A DNA stretch of 64,000 nt, taken from NCBI GenBank assembly GCA_016808115.1, contig JAEQBH010004657.1, positions 62,001 to 126,000 of the forward strand, written 5' to 3'. Position numbers and translations under genes: made by a program. A model generated the notes under the pieces. The model saw only the letters and a list, made by a program, of their open reading frames with translations, was not told the origin of the DNA and did no database searches. The DNA is from Tetrastigma voinierianum. Its lineage: Eukaryota > Streptophyta > Magnoliopsida > Vitales > Vitaceae. Below are positions 34,870 through 47,094 of the stretch, piece by piece; the stretch's first letter is position 1, and each line of letters begins with the position of its first letter.

Positions 34870-36410
34870 CACAATTTTCCTCGAATGTCTGATCGTGGGA
34901 TAAGATTAAAGCAATAAATACATATAGTTGTTGAAGGGCGTTATCAAGGAAGTTTGAGAAGCAAATGTAGTGTGAGTGTAACCGGATAATGGATCATTGA
35001 AAGCGGGAAAGTTATTGATGAAGAAATATAATCGTATTGGACTCCATAATGCGGCTTCTTGCATTGATTTAATGTTTGAAGACATTGGTAAAAGGATAAG
35101 TGTTGCTTTCAGTTGATCGGGAATGGCGAAGATAACCTTCATTTACAATCATGGTTGCTTGCTTACAAAAATGCGACAGGCCTGTGGTGGAGATATCGTG
35201 CGTCCTGGAGCAACAAGATTTGCAACAAACTATATTACCTTTGATAGTCTTCTAAAAATGAGGGTTGATTTGAAGAAAGTTTTTATTAGTAATGAATGCT
35301 CATCTCACAAGCTTAGCCGGACATAAGTTGGACATGAGGTTAAAAGACTCTTATTTGATCATGAATATTGGGAGAAGGTGGGGAAGCTAGTGTCCATCTA
35401 TGAGGCACTATACACAATGTTTAGCATTGTTGATTCAGAAGTCCTCCCAACCATGTCATTTGTCTACGAGTTGATTCGGTTGATGAAGAAAAATTTATAT
35501 CGACTCAAAGCTAAAGAGTGGAGTGAAACTTATTATGTAGTCGTTGGGATGAACCACTTAAGCATCCTCTTCATACAACAATTAACTAATTATCCTCTTC
35601 GCGATATTCATTTAATAATATTATGTTTATATTATTGCTCATACTAATTCTCAATAACTATTGCTTAGCATACTATCTAAATCAAAATTTCAATATAGAC
35701 ACAGGTTGGTTGTAACCACAGGCTACTTGAGTTGTTCATGATATTTTTCTTAAGTAGATCCTAATGCGAAGGCCTTTGTAATTTTGGAAATGAGAATAAG
35801 TGTGAGTTCTAATTCTAATTACTTGATTCAATTTATTTGATTGATTTTTATTTTAGATTTTGACATTTTGAATTCTAGCTTATCTTATTCCATAATGCAA
35901 AAGAGGTTGTAATGGCTGACAATGGCGTCGAGATCAAAAATGGTTCTTGGTAAGTGTTAATTCTCATCATAAGTAAATTTTATAACTATTTTATTATATA
36001 TTGAATATAAGTAATTTTATTGCAGCTAAATGGTGGTTTGTATGAAATCACTCTCTGACGATAGGAGTTTGGCCTTAAGGTTTTCCCTAACATCATCTTC
36101 GGCTGTAAAATAAATTGAGCACATTTGCTCCTAATTCACTCTTAAACAAGAAATCGACTTGCTTATCCTGAGCTCCAAGCAATTGGTTTTGTTATTACAA
36201 CATAAAACTAAAGATCAAGTGATATGGAGCGAGAGACCGATAAAGTTGCGAAAATAATTTCTCGATTTACTTGAAATTTCGGTGAGTTTGGTGAAGAAGA
36301 AGAATCCAACTATTTGATGGGTTAGACCTCTCGTTTAGATGATGAAGATGGAAATCTGATCCACAATTGCTACACATGTTCGAAGCGGTGTTAATGTTGA
36401 AGCGGGTTTA

Positions 36411-38308
36411 TACGGGAAAGTTCATAGTGAAAGTTTGGGTAGAACCACGAGGACTCATTTCAACGATTGCTTCTCGGCCCTCTTTTGGGTGAAGTATTGA
36501 ACATAGTGTGGAGCCGTACGCCCACTCGGTCCAGATTAATGACCGTCGACCACGCGGAATATTCGTGGATGTCGGGTGTCCAGGCCCCACTCATGAAAAT
36601 CGGGCGAGTCTCCTTTATGCAGGGGAGCTCTACCCAAGCCTAACTGTCCCAATCACATAGCCTGTCCCAATATTTTACAGACCACACGGGTCCATATACA
36701 GATAAAATGAGTAAAAATGGTCACGTGGGCCCGTACATCAATACTCGCTAAAAATATCCGACCAGTTATATTACATGGTTCAAGGTTAAGAAATCACTCT
36801 TAATCTGAGCATATATTAAGATTTAAAATTTTAATACATGTTATACAAAACATCAAAAACCCGCAATCATCTTTCTTCTAAAGCGGTCTCTAGTGAGCGT
36901 CGTCCCTCCTATTACACTCCATTACCTAAAATAGTGATCCTCGCTGAGTTGAGCAATGCCCGGTGATAATTTCCTACAGGGTTACTCCCACCCTAAGTGC
37001 ACATGTCATGGCAAACGATCACTCAAGTAAATACATGATCCTACTTGAATGTCACATGTCCAATCCATGTCTCGAGTCCTCTGACTCCCTGCATCTTAAG
37101 CCAAATGCGAGTAAAATCATAGTTTTCAAAACAAAAGCTTTTTGTTCTGGAAAACTTATTACCGAGTTTCGGTAAAACTTATTGGACAACCCTCCGAGGC
37201 GAATCTATTAGATAACCCTCCGAAACAATTCATGGGCCCTTCCGACGTAAATTGTTGGACAATCTCCCAACACAATTCTCTTGAAAATCTTCCTTCGAAA
37301 TTTCATTTCACAAACATTTTCGTTTTTGTTTTCTTTCATGTCATGCACTCACACCTAATATTCTATGGTGCCCCAGTGCATATGGAATGCATTATGCCAA
37401 TTCCAAAATATTCATGCTAATATATTTTACATGCATATATTAACACAATTAATTCACATAAATAACATCAAAATTAGCTCACATGGGCTAATTAACAAAT
37501 CAAGCAATTCATTTTAAATCCTTGAGCCACCTGAAATTCTCTACAACACACCACGTGAACAATGGGAAACCCTCGGAATTCGGCCTTTGTTCCGGCACAC
37601 AAAGTGGGGATTTCTTAACCGGTTCAAAAGTTTTGGTCGAAAACACGGCCATTCGAGGCCTCAATAAATCCCCATCCATAAAATGGCTCTTAGCCAAAGA
37701 ATAAACCAAGTAGGAAAAGATCCCTACCTCTTGGAGTTGTCGGAACTCCACAAAATTGATGCCCACGCGTAGCCCTCGCCGCGTAGATCGACTTTACTTC
37801 TTGCTCCTTCGAGAACCGACGGTCCGAACGGCGAGAAATCTAGAGAGAAGTCAATCTTTCTCTCTCTAAAATCTCAAATCCCACCCTACTGCACGTTTGT
37901 TCTTCATTTGGAGAAGAAAACTATTCCTTTTTGTCTTTATTCATTTAAACTTTCCAATAATTCCATCCTTGTCCCCTTTAAGTGACTTTTGACACATGGC
38001 TTAATCTAAGCCATTCATCTCTACTCTCCCAATCGTCTGACATGTGTCACATGGGTACATGTAAAGTATGTGACTTTAATCACATCACATGTCTCCTCAT
38101 AATAGTTTAGGCACAGGCACGGTGCCTCGAAGCGAAATTTCGGCTTGTCTCGGGTCGAAAAAATTGACGTGGAATCTAGATTTCGCGAGACGATTCCAAC
38201 GGTGAAATCCGTTTAGTCATCGAGATTTAGAAAAATTTCGGGTTTTGACCGAAATTACCATTTTACCCTTTTTCAAAAAATTCGAATTTTCCTTGGTTTT
38301 ACAGACCA
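36411..38308. mobile_element. Unidentified LTR-like insertion in the hAT gene
   Basis: This 1.9-kb block separates the hAT dimerisation region from its acidic tail. No coding domain is seen. On the minus strand it reads like a Gypsy LTR, with CACGTCAATTTTTTCGACCC and GGTCAAAACCCG. It has three related short repeats around ACAACCCTCCGA near 37185-37275. The 12-mer TTTTACAGACCA occurs at 36673-36684 and 38297-38308. The left boundary is approximate, and some of the block may be hAT intron, since TTTTACAG is also a good splice acceptor. Confidence 0.4.
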
Positions 38309-38924
38309 AGTATTGTTGGTACTTCTATGATAGGTTATTATGGCTCAAGAAAAGAGGGGACCAATGATGGTAGTGATACTAGAAATGATGGTGGGGATAT
38401 TGTAGATCCACAACAAAGTCAATATCCATTAAGCCCATTCACCGATGAAGATGATTTCACACATGCTACACAAGATGAAGACCACGGGTTTAGGAGAGCC
38501 AGTCCAGGTATTGGAGCCATTGGAAAGCCATATAGAGGAAGGCAACGAAGGATGACGCCATACAATGAGGATTCGTTTTTGGCTAGTTTGGAGTCCATGA
38601 GTATTGGAACTCAATTCGATTGATTCATCGAATAAAATGATATATTTCCTCCTTATACAATGAGTTATGGTCAGCCTTCTTCACATCCTTAAGGTTCTAT
38701 TGGTGAAGAATATGGAATGGTTAACTATCCTCATGATTGTGAGTCAAAAACTCATTTGATTTTTAATCCATTTTTCTAATTTAAATGACAATATGAATCT
38801 TGGAGTGATATGCGGAAATATGGATATTTACTCAAATATAATTTTGCGAAATTACGGTAGAATCAAATTCGGCGAGCCCGGAAGAAACCACGACTAATAG
38901 CGGGTGAAGTGCATGGCGAAGTGA

Positions 38925-40026
38925 AGTCGCAGCGAGTTTCTTGATTCCAGGTTAAGTCCAGTTCACGACACCACCAAGACTAGTCTTGAGAGAAAAATGG
39001 AAGGCTGCATCAAGCCAAGTCGTGACAGGAACGTGAGGTTGTGACCCGGAAATACTAAGTCACGAAATAGGCGTTCGCGATAAGGAAGAGTTGCTGAAAT
39101 AGAAGGAATATTCAAGGAATAATCTGAGGTCGCGACACCATTATGAGGTCGCGGCGCTGCATAAAAGATGAAGCGGTCGCCAGCATAAACTTGGGAATTC
39201 GCGGCGTTGATCGGTTGATGAAGCCATAGATGCAAAGTCTGCGAGAAAAATTGAAGTTGCAACTAGTTCTTAATTGAAAGACTCAACTCGAAGTCGCGGC
39301 GTGCATTTTGGTCGCGACGCAGAGCGACAAAGACAAGGGTCTCATTGGAGGATTTTCAGGTTGCGACTAATCATTCAGGTCGCAACTACATTTAAGCAAT
39401 TAAGACAAAACCTATCGAGAAAGAGCAACCATAAGATTAGCGACATCATTTATGGTGTTCGCGACTGAAATAGAAGTGAAAGCGAAAATGATTATGACTA
39501 AAGCAATACACGTTGCGACGGAAGGAAGCGAGTATCAATTGAGGTCTGACCGGTTTTCCGATCGCGACTAAAAATTCGAATCTTGATGAAGATAGAAAGG
39601 TTGCCACGAGATGTCAGTGTTGCGACTAAGTACATGTAAGCGAGACAAAGACAAAGGAATTGACAAGGTAGCAAGAGGTCCATGACTTTCTTTTGAGGTC
39701 TCAGCGACTAAGCGATGATAAGAGAATTACTTAATTCGCAGCTTTGTTATCAGCGTCGTGACAAACAACATGTATGAGGAATGAAGCTCAAACAAAGAAG
39801 TGTGACGAGAAAAATTCATGACTTGGGCCAGAGACCGTATTCATAGAAATGTAGTTGTGACTGAAATAGAGTCGCGGCGAGAATCTGACGAAGCGAAAGA
39901 GCCATGTCGCGACTCCATTTTGAGGTCGCGATCACTAATCAAGGCAGCTGCAAGGAATCTAGTCACAACTGAAGATGTCAGGTCGCAACTAAGCAAGTGT
40001 AAATGAGAGAATTCAGGTCGTGACTT
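38925..40026. repeat. GTCGCGAC palindrome array (copy 3, most degenerate)
   Basis: At least three exact GTCGCGAC octamers and many one-base variants (GTCGCGGC, GTTGCGAC, GTCGCAAC, GTCACAAC), many of them C-to-T or G-to-A changes, as expected from decay of methylated CpG. It ends about 73 bp before the TATA box at 40099. Confidence 0.75.
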
Positions 40027-40098
40027 GAAAACAATAAACTGGGTCTTTCTTTTAGGAAATCCACCTAGAGCTTGGAATCAAGCCCAATTTTGGACAGT

Positions 40099-40106
40099 TA
40101 TAAATA
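40099..40106 (+). promoter_or_regulatory. TATA box of the solo LTR 38738-48507
   Basis: TATAAATA, followed at once by the insertion point of RE-I (40128/40129). Confidence 0.6.
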
Positions 40107-40128
40107 GCCCTTATAAGTTTTAGTAAAG

Positions 40129-41567
40129 TGATTAGTGCCCAAAAAGTGCTATTTTGAACCCTATTTAAAATAGGTTTTGAGTGCTTTTTGTGCACTAATC
40201 ATATGAATTGAGCCAATTTTCATATGCATGTCACTTGGTACTCTTAATTTGGTTTTCTAGATTGTTTTTGGGTAGTTTCTGAGGTCTTAGAACCGGTCGA
40301 CCAAATAGCCTAGCATCGTGGTCTTGAATACGAAATTCTCGATTGATTTCATCAACCAAAATAAGGAAATATCAAATTAAAATGGCGAAAATGAAGATGG
40401 CGGTCTGTGAGAATTTGGCTAAGATTGCGAAAATTTGGCTAAGATTGCGAAAATTTCGCAATCATAGCGAAAATTCGCAATCTATGAATCCACCGCTATG
40501 TGAAAATTTCTCTAGGCTAGCCAAATTTATCTTCGAAATTTACTGTTGCTGTGAAAATTCTCAATTTAAGCTATCTCCGCAATTTAAGCTGAAATTTGAA
40601 GAACTAAGCTAGCATAGCGAAACACAAGCTATACTATTGCATAAGCGAAGTGCTCAACGTGTTTTTGGTATTTTGATCCCAAACGATACGTTTGATTAAT
40701 TACCATTTTGTCCTTATCGTAATATTATATTTTAGGCATTTTGGTATTTCACACATTTGGGTTGGCTATATAAGCCACTTATAACTGTAACCTAACTTCA
40801 TTTGATCAAGCTTTAATTTATGATTTTTAGGTTGCGAGTTTGCTCTCTTCTCTCTCTTCACTCTCATTTTCATTTGCCAAACACACCCCTTGAGGATGAC
40901 AACTCAAGGGATGCTTGGCTAAGCCCCCTTTCCTTGAAGGGGAGGGTCACTGGTGGAGGTTTGGAGGTAAGTTTTCATGCCCTCTCATTTATCACACTGC
41001 ATTTATGAGCATTTAAGCTCCATGTATCTCACCCTAGGTTGAAACCTCTAGATCCATTCCTTGATGTGTATTTGGCAACCTTTGTGGTTATAGTGGATGC
41101 CCAATCTTAGATCCAGCGTCATCCATGATTGTCTCCCCATTAGTTAAGTAGGTTGCCTCTTCAGGGCCATATGCACTTGTAAGGGACTTGAATGCTCAAT
41201 GAATGCCATATCTCATGAGGAGTAGTTTAGGGTTTAGGTTTTAATTGCCAAATCAAGGTCCAGGTTTGAGGAAAAGACTATAGGTCATTATCTGACCTTG
41301 AGAAAACAGGGTATGAATACCTTAAAATAATCCGATTTAGAGACTTCAGAGTCTATTCTAATTTTCACTCTTATTTCTGGTCTAATATCTAACCTCTGTT
41401 TGACAAAACACCCAAGTCAGAGACTATTTCAGTCATTATATTCTCTCATTTCACGAAAAAAACTATCGTCATTATAGACCACTATACTGCATTGGCCTCG
41501 CTACGACAGTAGGACACCTAGGATACAAATTTGTTGATTCCTATAGCCCTCTTGCAAGCCTGAATCA
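40129..41567 (+). repeat. RE-I 5' LTR
   Basis: 1,439 bp, from TGATTAGTGCCC to CTGAATCA. It includes a tandem pair of a 20-bp unit (40412-40451, AATTTGGCTAAGATTGCGAA) next to an inverted repeat GATTGCGAAA/ATTTCGCAATC (40443-40463). Confidence 0.9.
40767..40774 (+). promoter_or_regulatory. RE-I 5' LTR TATA box
   Basis: TATATAAG inside GGCTATATAAGCC, conserved at 46264-46271 in the 3' LTR. Confidence 0.7.
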
Positions 41568-41569
41568 AA

Positions 41570-41588
41570 TGGCGCCGTTGTCGGGGAT
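41570..41588 (+). other. RE-I primer binding site (tRNA-Asp)
   Basis: TGGCGCCGTTGTCGGGGAT, two bases after the LTR end. It is complementary, with one mismatch, to the 3' end of plant tRNA-Asp, the usual primer of Athila and related elements. Confidence 0.9.
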
Positions 41589-42054
41589 GGTGCCCTAGTG
41601 AGATAAGAAGTTGTTGAACTTGTGATTCATATCACAAGTTTTGGTATCTCATTCCCTTTTGATTTTATCATTTTCCACTTGCGGGTTCCTTTGCGGGGAT
41701 TTTAAATTTTCAGTACATTCGAGTTTTCTTTGCTTTAATTTTAGCTAACCTTAACCCTTTTGTTAGTTTTGTTTTGGTTGTTTTCACGGTGATTGTGAAA
41801 GTGTGAAGGAAGCGGAGTTTATGCGTGGGATAGGAACAACTGCGGGTAGGCTGAGAGGGTGGCTGCTTTGCACGAGACGGGGCTTCAAAATTGATCCTAA
41901 CAGTGCTCAAATGGATCCTCCACAGGAGGAACAACAAAGCCGACGGGTGCTAGGGACCCTGATGCATATCGATCCATGAGGGATCCTTACACCTTGGTGA
42001 GTGCACCCTCATGCATAATTCCCCCTGCTGAGGAGTGGCAGTGAGACCCTATTT

Positions 42055-43560
42055 GGTGCCCCTACTTCCCACATTCCATGGCATGGAGAATGAAAACCCT
42101 TACAATCACATAAGGGAGTTTGAGGAAGTATGCACCACCTTCAAAGAAGGTGCAGTGGACATGGAGCTCCTCGAGTTGAAAGCCTTTCCACGACCCTAAG
42201 ACCAGAGGCAAAAATTTGGCTCGTGCATTAAGGCCAAGAACCATAAGGAATTGGGGAGAGGCTATGATGAAATTCTAAAAATTCTTGATGCTCACAAGAC
42301 AAACAACGAAGAGCAAATTTACACATTTGCGACACATGATGGTGAGAGTTCTGATCTTTGGAAGAGATTTATGGAGACTATCAGTGCATGCCCACACCAT
42401 GGGTTTGATACATGGATGTTGGTGAACCATTTTTATGATGGAATGTCCCCTTCCATGAAACAATTATTGGAAACTATGTGTGGAGGAGATTTCTTGAGTA
42501 AAAATCCTGATGAGGCAATGGACTTCCTCTGATTATGTAGGCGGACTCGAGGGTGGGATGAGCCAAACCCGAGAAATGACGATTCAAGCCACGGTGAGAC
42601 AAGAGGAGAGCATGTATACCCCTCTCAGAAGATATGGAGCTGAAAGCTAAAGTATCTACCTTGGCTAGAGATTAGAGGAATTAGAAAGAAAAGTCCATGA
42701 GGAGGTCTGACGGTGGTAGAAGCCATACCGCAGTCGAAAAATTATTTTATTTGCCGATTGCGACCGCGGAGAACCATGTCCAAACCCCCATTTTGAGGAT
42801 GCAAATGTGGTGGGCCAAAACAAGCCACAAACAAATGCTCCATATGGCAACACTTACAACCTAATTGGAGGTCACCTACTAACCTTTCACGGAAACCTCA
42901 TTATACGTATATGTACCCCGAGGCACAATGGCGGCATTCTACCACCACTTCACGGCCGTAAGCACCACCTCCTCTCTGTTGGCGACCATTGTGAATCGAG
43001 GCAAGAGTGGTGGGAAATTGTGGAGGAACAAAGGCATCAATGCTCAGTTGAACAAAAAATTGAAAATGTAAGCTCCTTGAGCAAGAGAATAGATGAAATT
43101 TGGAAAGTAGCCTTAAGCAGAAGAATTGACTGACACACGAGCATCCACTTAACAGAATGGAAAATCATCGGCAAGAGCGGGGAGGTTCCCTTCGTACTTA
43201 TAAAATCTAAGGGAGTCCATGGTAGGCTATTCAGTGAACCTCCCAAAAATGGATGAAGTCAGAAAATTTGTCATTACCTTAAGAAGTGGAAAAGAGGTTG
43301 ATCGACCAATGCCCAAACTGTTGAGAAACCCGAGAAAAAGGAAGAGTGGGCGAGTACATTTTCTTGAAGGAGGACTTAATGAAACGCGCACGCCACCTCC
43401 ATTTCCCCAAGTACTAAGAAGCAAGAAGAAGGCATCCCAGCAGGCGGGCATCCTAGAAGTCCTAAGGCAGGTGAAGGTCAACATACCCCTTTTGGACATC
43501 ATCAAACAAGTCCCTGCCTATGCAAAGTTTTTGAAAGATCTCTATACAATCAAAAAGGGG
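42055..43560 (+). pseudogene. gag of RE-I
   Basis: The core begins with FHGMENENPYNHIREFEEVC (42077-42135) and LLELKAFP. After frame changes an open stretch of 93 codons (42251-42529) contains SDLWKRFMETISACPHHG, then MLVNHFYDGMSPSMKQLLET, then CGGDFLSKNPDEAMDFL. These are hallmark Athila Gag motifs. The C-terminal part (43219-43584) carries ITLRSGKEVDRPMP, typical of the Gag end before protease. A segment LEVLRQVKVNIPLLDIIKQV follows, then PAYAKFLKDL, also typical of Athila. There are several stops and frameshifts between 42540 and 43220. Confidence 0.9.
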
Positions 43561-43595
43561 TTGGGCATTAACAAAGAGCATTCTTAGCGAACAAG

Positions 43596-43950
43596 TTGGC
43601 TCCATCGTCGATGCGAGACAATGGTGAAAAGCGAGGATCCGAGTTGACTATCTCAGTTAACATTGGAGGAACCTGCATTGACAAAGCACTGTTAGACTTG
43701 GGTGCCAGTGTCAACCTACTGCCATACTCAGTGTATAGGCAGCTAGGTTTGGGAGAGCTGAAACCAACTAACATCACCCTATCTTTAGGAGATCGTTCAG
43801 TGAAAATACCAAAAGGGATAGTGGAGGATGTGTTGGTAAAAGTAAGATAAGTTCTACTATCGGGGATTTCGTGGTTCGACTGAGAACCCGGAGGCGGGGG
43901 CACTAATCAAGTGCGCTATATTGGGAAAGCCATTTACGTACATCGAATGT
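43596..43950 (+). pseudogene. Aspartic protease of RE-I
   Basis: An 84-codon open frame contains ELTISVNIGGTCIDKALLDL then GASVNLLPYSVYRQLGLGEL, the Athila retropepsin start with active-site DLGAS, and LSLGDRSVKIPKGIVEDVLV. The fold continues after a frameshift with ILGKPF (LGRPF motif) near 43920. It would cleave Gag. It is the best preserved coding piece of the element, and here the catalytic Asp is present. Confidence 0.85.
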
Positions 43951-45670
43951 CATTATCAATTCTTGAGATAGGTCAAATCGACTCATTTAATGACATGACC
44001 GCTGGGGCTTGACATTTTCCACTTGAGCAATAGCGAAACCGGTGTTGAGGATGAGGAACAAATCGATGAAGTTTGCACGAGTGGTACACGGGTAGGAGCG
44101 TGATATTAACAAACAACGGGAAGAATTGATGGAGAACAATGAAGCGATTAATGTAGAATCCATCATTCCTCACACCCAACGATCATTACTTTGCCACGAG
44201 AGACCCGGATTGCCCCGAAACAATGGGAGCATGAAGGCACTGCGGCACACCCTGCTGCATGCGTGGAGGAGCTTCTCCTCTGGACCCTCCTTGAGATCCA
44301 ATGGCACACACAAGCTGAGGTGGTTTCTATGGGAACACAGGTCCTCAAATTTTGTTGAAATTTTTTACTTTATATTATTTTAAGTCTTAATTTGGGCTTT
44401 TAGTGGTGCCACTACTTTTACCTATTTTCTTTTCAAATATTTTAGCATTTACAAGCTTATCTTATCACAATTTTTTGTTTTGAAATGTTCTGCGAGGTTG
44501 CGGTGCGGGAAAAATCTCATTTCCTCCTGCATTGCCGGTGCGGGTCTTGAGTGCCTTTGTTCGACCATGCCATTCCCTCCACCAGTTCAAACCGTTAGTT
44601 TCATCTTCTATTGGAGTACCACCACAGGTTTCTTTGAAAAAGTGATAATTTTATGAAATATCTTACGACATAGAAATATACCATGCGACTACATTTTTCT
44701 ACACTTTTACAAATCATTCACGTACCTATATTTTGGTATTTCTACTCTTGCCTTTAGTTGAAAGGTGAAGCCTGTATGTTACATTGTGATAGAGACAATT
44801 CCATGCATGATTTAGTTTTGGTCAATGGAGTTCCGGCTTATTCAACCTTGAACATTCCCTTTGGCTAATTCACCTTTTGCTGGGTGCACCAATAGGTTGA
44901 AGCAGTACCTCTTTCCACTTTAAAGCTAGGGCTTAAATTTGTTGTGACCCATAATAGGTTTGTATTTACCCATGTATGAAGACCGATGTAGTCTTCGAAT
45001 GAAAGAAAAGAAGAAAAGAGAAATAAAAGTCGTGGCGCTTTGCCTTGAAACCGAACACGGTCAGGGGTATATGGCGAAAGCCTTTAAAGCCAGTGCCTAA
45101 TATAATTGGTTGGGAGTCATCGACTTAGTGTTAAGCTACGAGATTGGATGGGTAGAGTTAGCGTGTTGTAGGTGCTTAATTCGAAATCATTAGTCGGGGT
45201 GAAACTGCGAGTTTGTGGTCGGTTGATCCTTTTGGCTTGATGCCCTAAACCTTAGTGGTTGGGGTCATCGGTGGACCCCAGTTATCTGGACTTTGTGAAG
45301 TCGAGTTTTTGGCATTACACCACACATTGCCATCGAGGAAGAAATAAGGTGTAGCTAGTCCTATTTAAGTTGGTCAACGGTTTAAGGCCATAGCGGTAGC
45401 TAGGTTGGGGGAGGAATAGCTTTGCAATTTATTGGCTGGCGGATTTACCTTAGGAACAATTAGATGTTGGTGGAGATTCGGGTTGGCTTCTTTGGAGCAA
45501 ATCTTTCGCCCTCGGAAACTTGTTCTTACATGGTCTTTGTCTTTCATGTCGGTTTTCGAGCAGGTGTAGTTATTCATATTAAAGGAAAAACTTACGTACA
45601 CACACTTTTTGTAAAAGCCTGACATACATACCTTTATTGTTTTAGCATTGCTAAGGGTAACAACGTGTCG
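43951..45670 (+). other. RE-I interior lacking pol
   Basis: Where RT, RNase H and integrase should follow protease, about 1.7 kb of AT-rich sequence has no polymerase or integrase motif in any frame I could follow. A G-rich run, GGTTGGGGGAGGAAT at 45403, resembles a displaced purine tract. Confidence 0.65.
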
Positions 45671-45682
45671 AGTTAAGGGGTG
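45671..45682 (+). other. RE-I polypurine tract (weak)
   Basis: AGTTAAGGGGTG directly precedes TGATTAG of the 3' LTR. It is short for a polypurine tract. Confidence 0.45.
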
Positions 45683-47094
45683 TGATTAGTGCCCAAAGTG
45701 CTATTTTGAACTTTATTTAAAATAGGTTTGGAGTACTTTGTGCACTAATCAAATAGATTGAGCCAATTTTCATGTGCATATCCCACTTGATACTACTAAT
45801 TTGGTTTCGAGATTGTTTAGAGTAGTTTCACGAGGTCTTGGGAACTTGATTCGGCAAACTGGCGTCGTATTGGTCTTTGAATGCGAGAATTCTCGGTGAT
45901 TTCATCAACCAAAATAAGGAAATATCAAGTGATAGCGAAAAATGAAGATAGCGGTCTGAAATTTGGCTAAGATTAGAAAATTTGGCTAAGATTGCGAAAA
46001 TTTGCAATCCTTAGCTAGCTAATCTAATGAATTTTTAGCTATGTGAAATTAGCCTAGGCTAGCGGGGGGCAAGCTAGCTAGCGAAATTCTTGTTGCTGTA
46101 GTCTCAATTTAAGCTGTCTCACAAAAAATTTAAGCTATTGGCCAAATTGCTTCGACTGTGTTTTTGGTATTTTGATCCCAAACTTCTGTTTTGATTAATT
46201 ACATTTGTCCTTATTGTAATATTATATTTTAGGCATTTTGGTATTTCACACATTTGGGTTGGCTATATAAGCCACCTTATAACTAATATTCTTCATTTCG
46301 GTCAAGCTTTATTGCGGCTTTGCTTTAGGTTGCGGTTGCTCTCTTCTCTCTTTCTTTCTCTCATTTCTCGAGTACACTTAAACACACCTTGAGGATGACA
46401 AGCTCAAGGGATGATTAGCTAAGCCCCCTATGAAGGGGGTCAGTGGAGGTTTGGAGGTAAGTTTTCCATGCCCTCTCATTTATCACCACTTTGCATTTAT
46501 GAGCATTTAAGCTCCCGTATCTCACCTAGGTTGAAACCTCCTAGATCCGACCTCGCCAAAGTGTATTTAGTGAGCTTTGTGGTTATAGTGGATGCTTAAT
46601 CTTAGATCCACTGTGTCCACTTAGTTGTCTTCTATTAGTTTGCGTGGGTTTACTCTTTGAGGCCATATACTGCTATCAGGGACTTGGATATCAGTAGATG
46701 CCATATCTCATGAGGGAGTAATTTAGGGTTTAGGTTTTAGTGAAATCAGATAGTTTGGGGAAAAGACTATAGGTCCATTATCCCCAGCATTGAGAAAAAA
46801 CCGAGGCATGGGCCACCTTAAAAATCCGATCAGTGACCCAGACTTCAAGGGAATCTTCTTTTTCTAAATTTTCCTTTAATTTATTTACGGTTTACAATAT
46901 CAACTCACTGTTTTTGAACCAAACCTTAAAATCAAAGAGAAATACCATTTTCTCGCTCATTGCGCTTCTCATTCCTGAAGAAAACCCATCCAGTGTTCGA
47001 CCCTAGACCACTATCTTTGCGGTAGCCTATTCAAGCAATAGACTACCTAGGATAAATTTTGTTGATTCCTATAGCCCTCTTGGCCGCAGAATCA
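45683..47094 (+). repeat. RE-I 3' LTR
   Basis: 1,412 bp, TGATTAGTGCCC to CAGAATCA, collinear with the 5' LTR but with many small substitutions and indels. This implies an old insertion or base-level sequence errors. Confidence 0.9.

Larger units (their letters stand above)
40129..47094 (+). mobile_element. RE-I: complete Athila-type gag-protease element (TR-GAG-like)
   Basis: LTRs 40129-41567 and 45683-47094 are flanked by identical TAAAG duplications (40124-40128 and 47095-47099). The primer site follows the 5' LTR. The interior is 4,115 bp and holds gag and protease but no RT, RNase H or integrase. Elements of this type are non-autonomous and depend on polymerase and integrase from a relative; they have been described as TR-GAGs. 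It is inserted in the LTR at 38738-48507. Confidence 0.9.

Noticed and set aside
45403..45417. G-rich run as the RE-I polypurine tract
   Set aside because: It is about 270 bp from the 3' LTR start; the true tract must abut the LTR, so the weaker AGTTAAGGGGTG was chosen.
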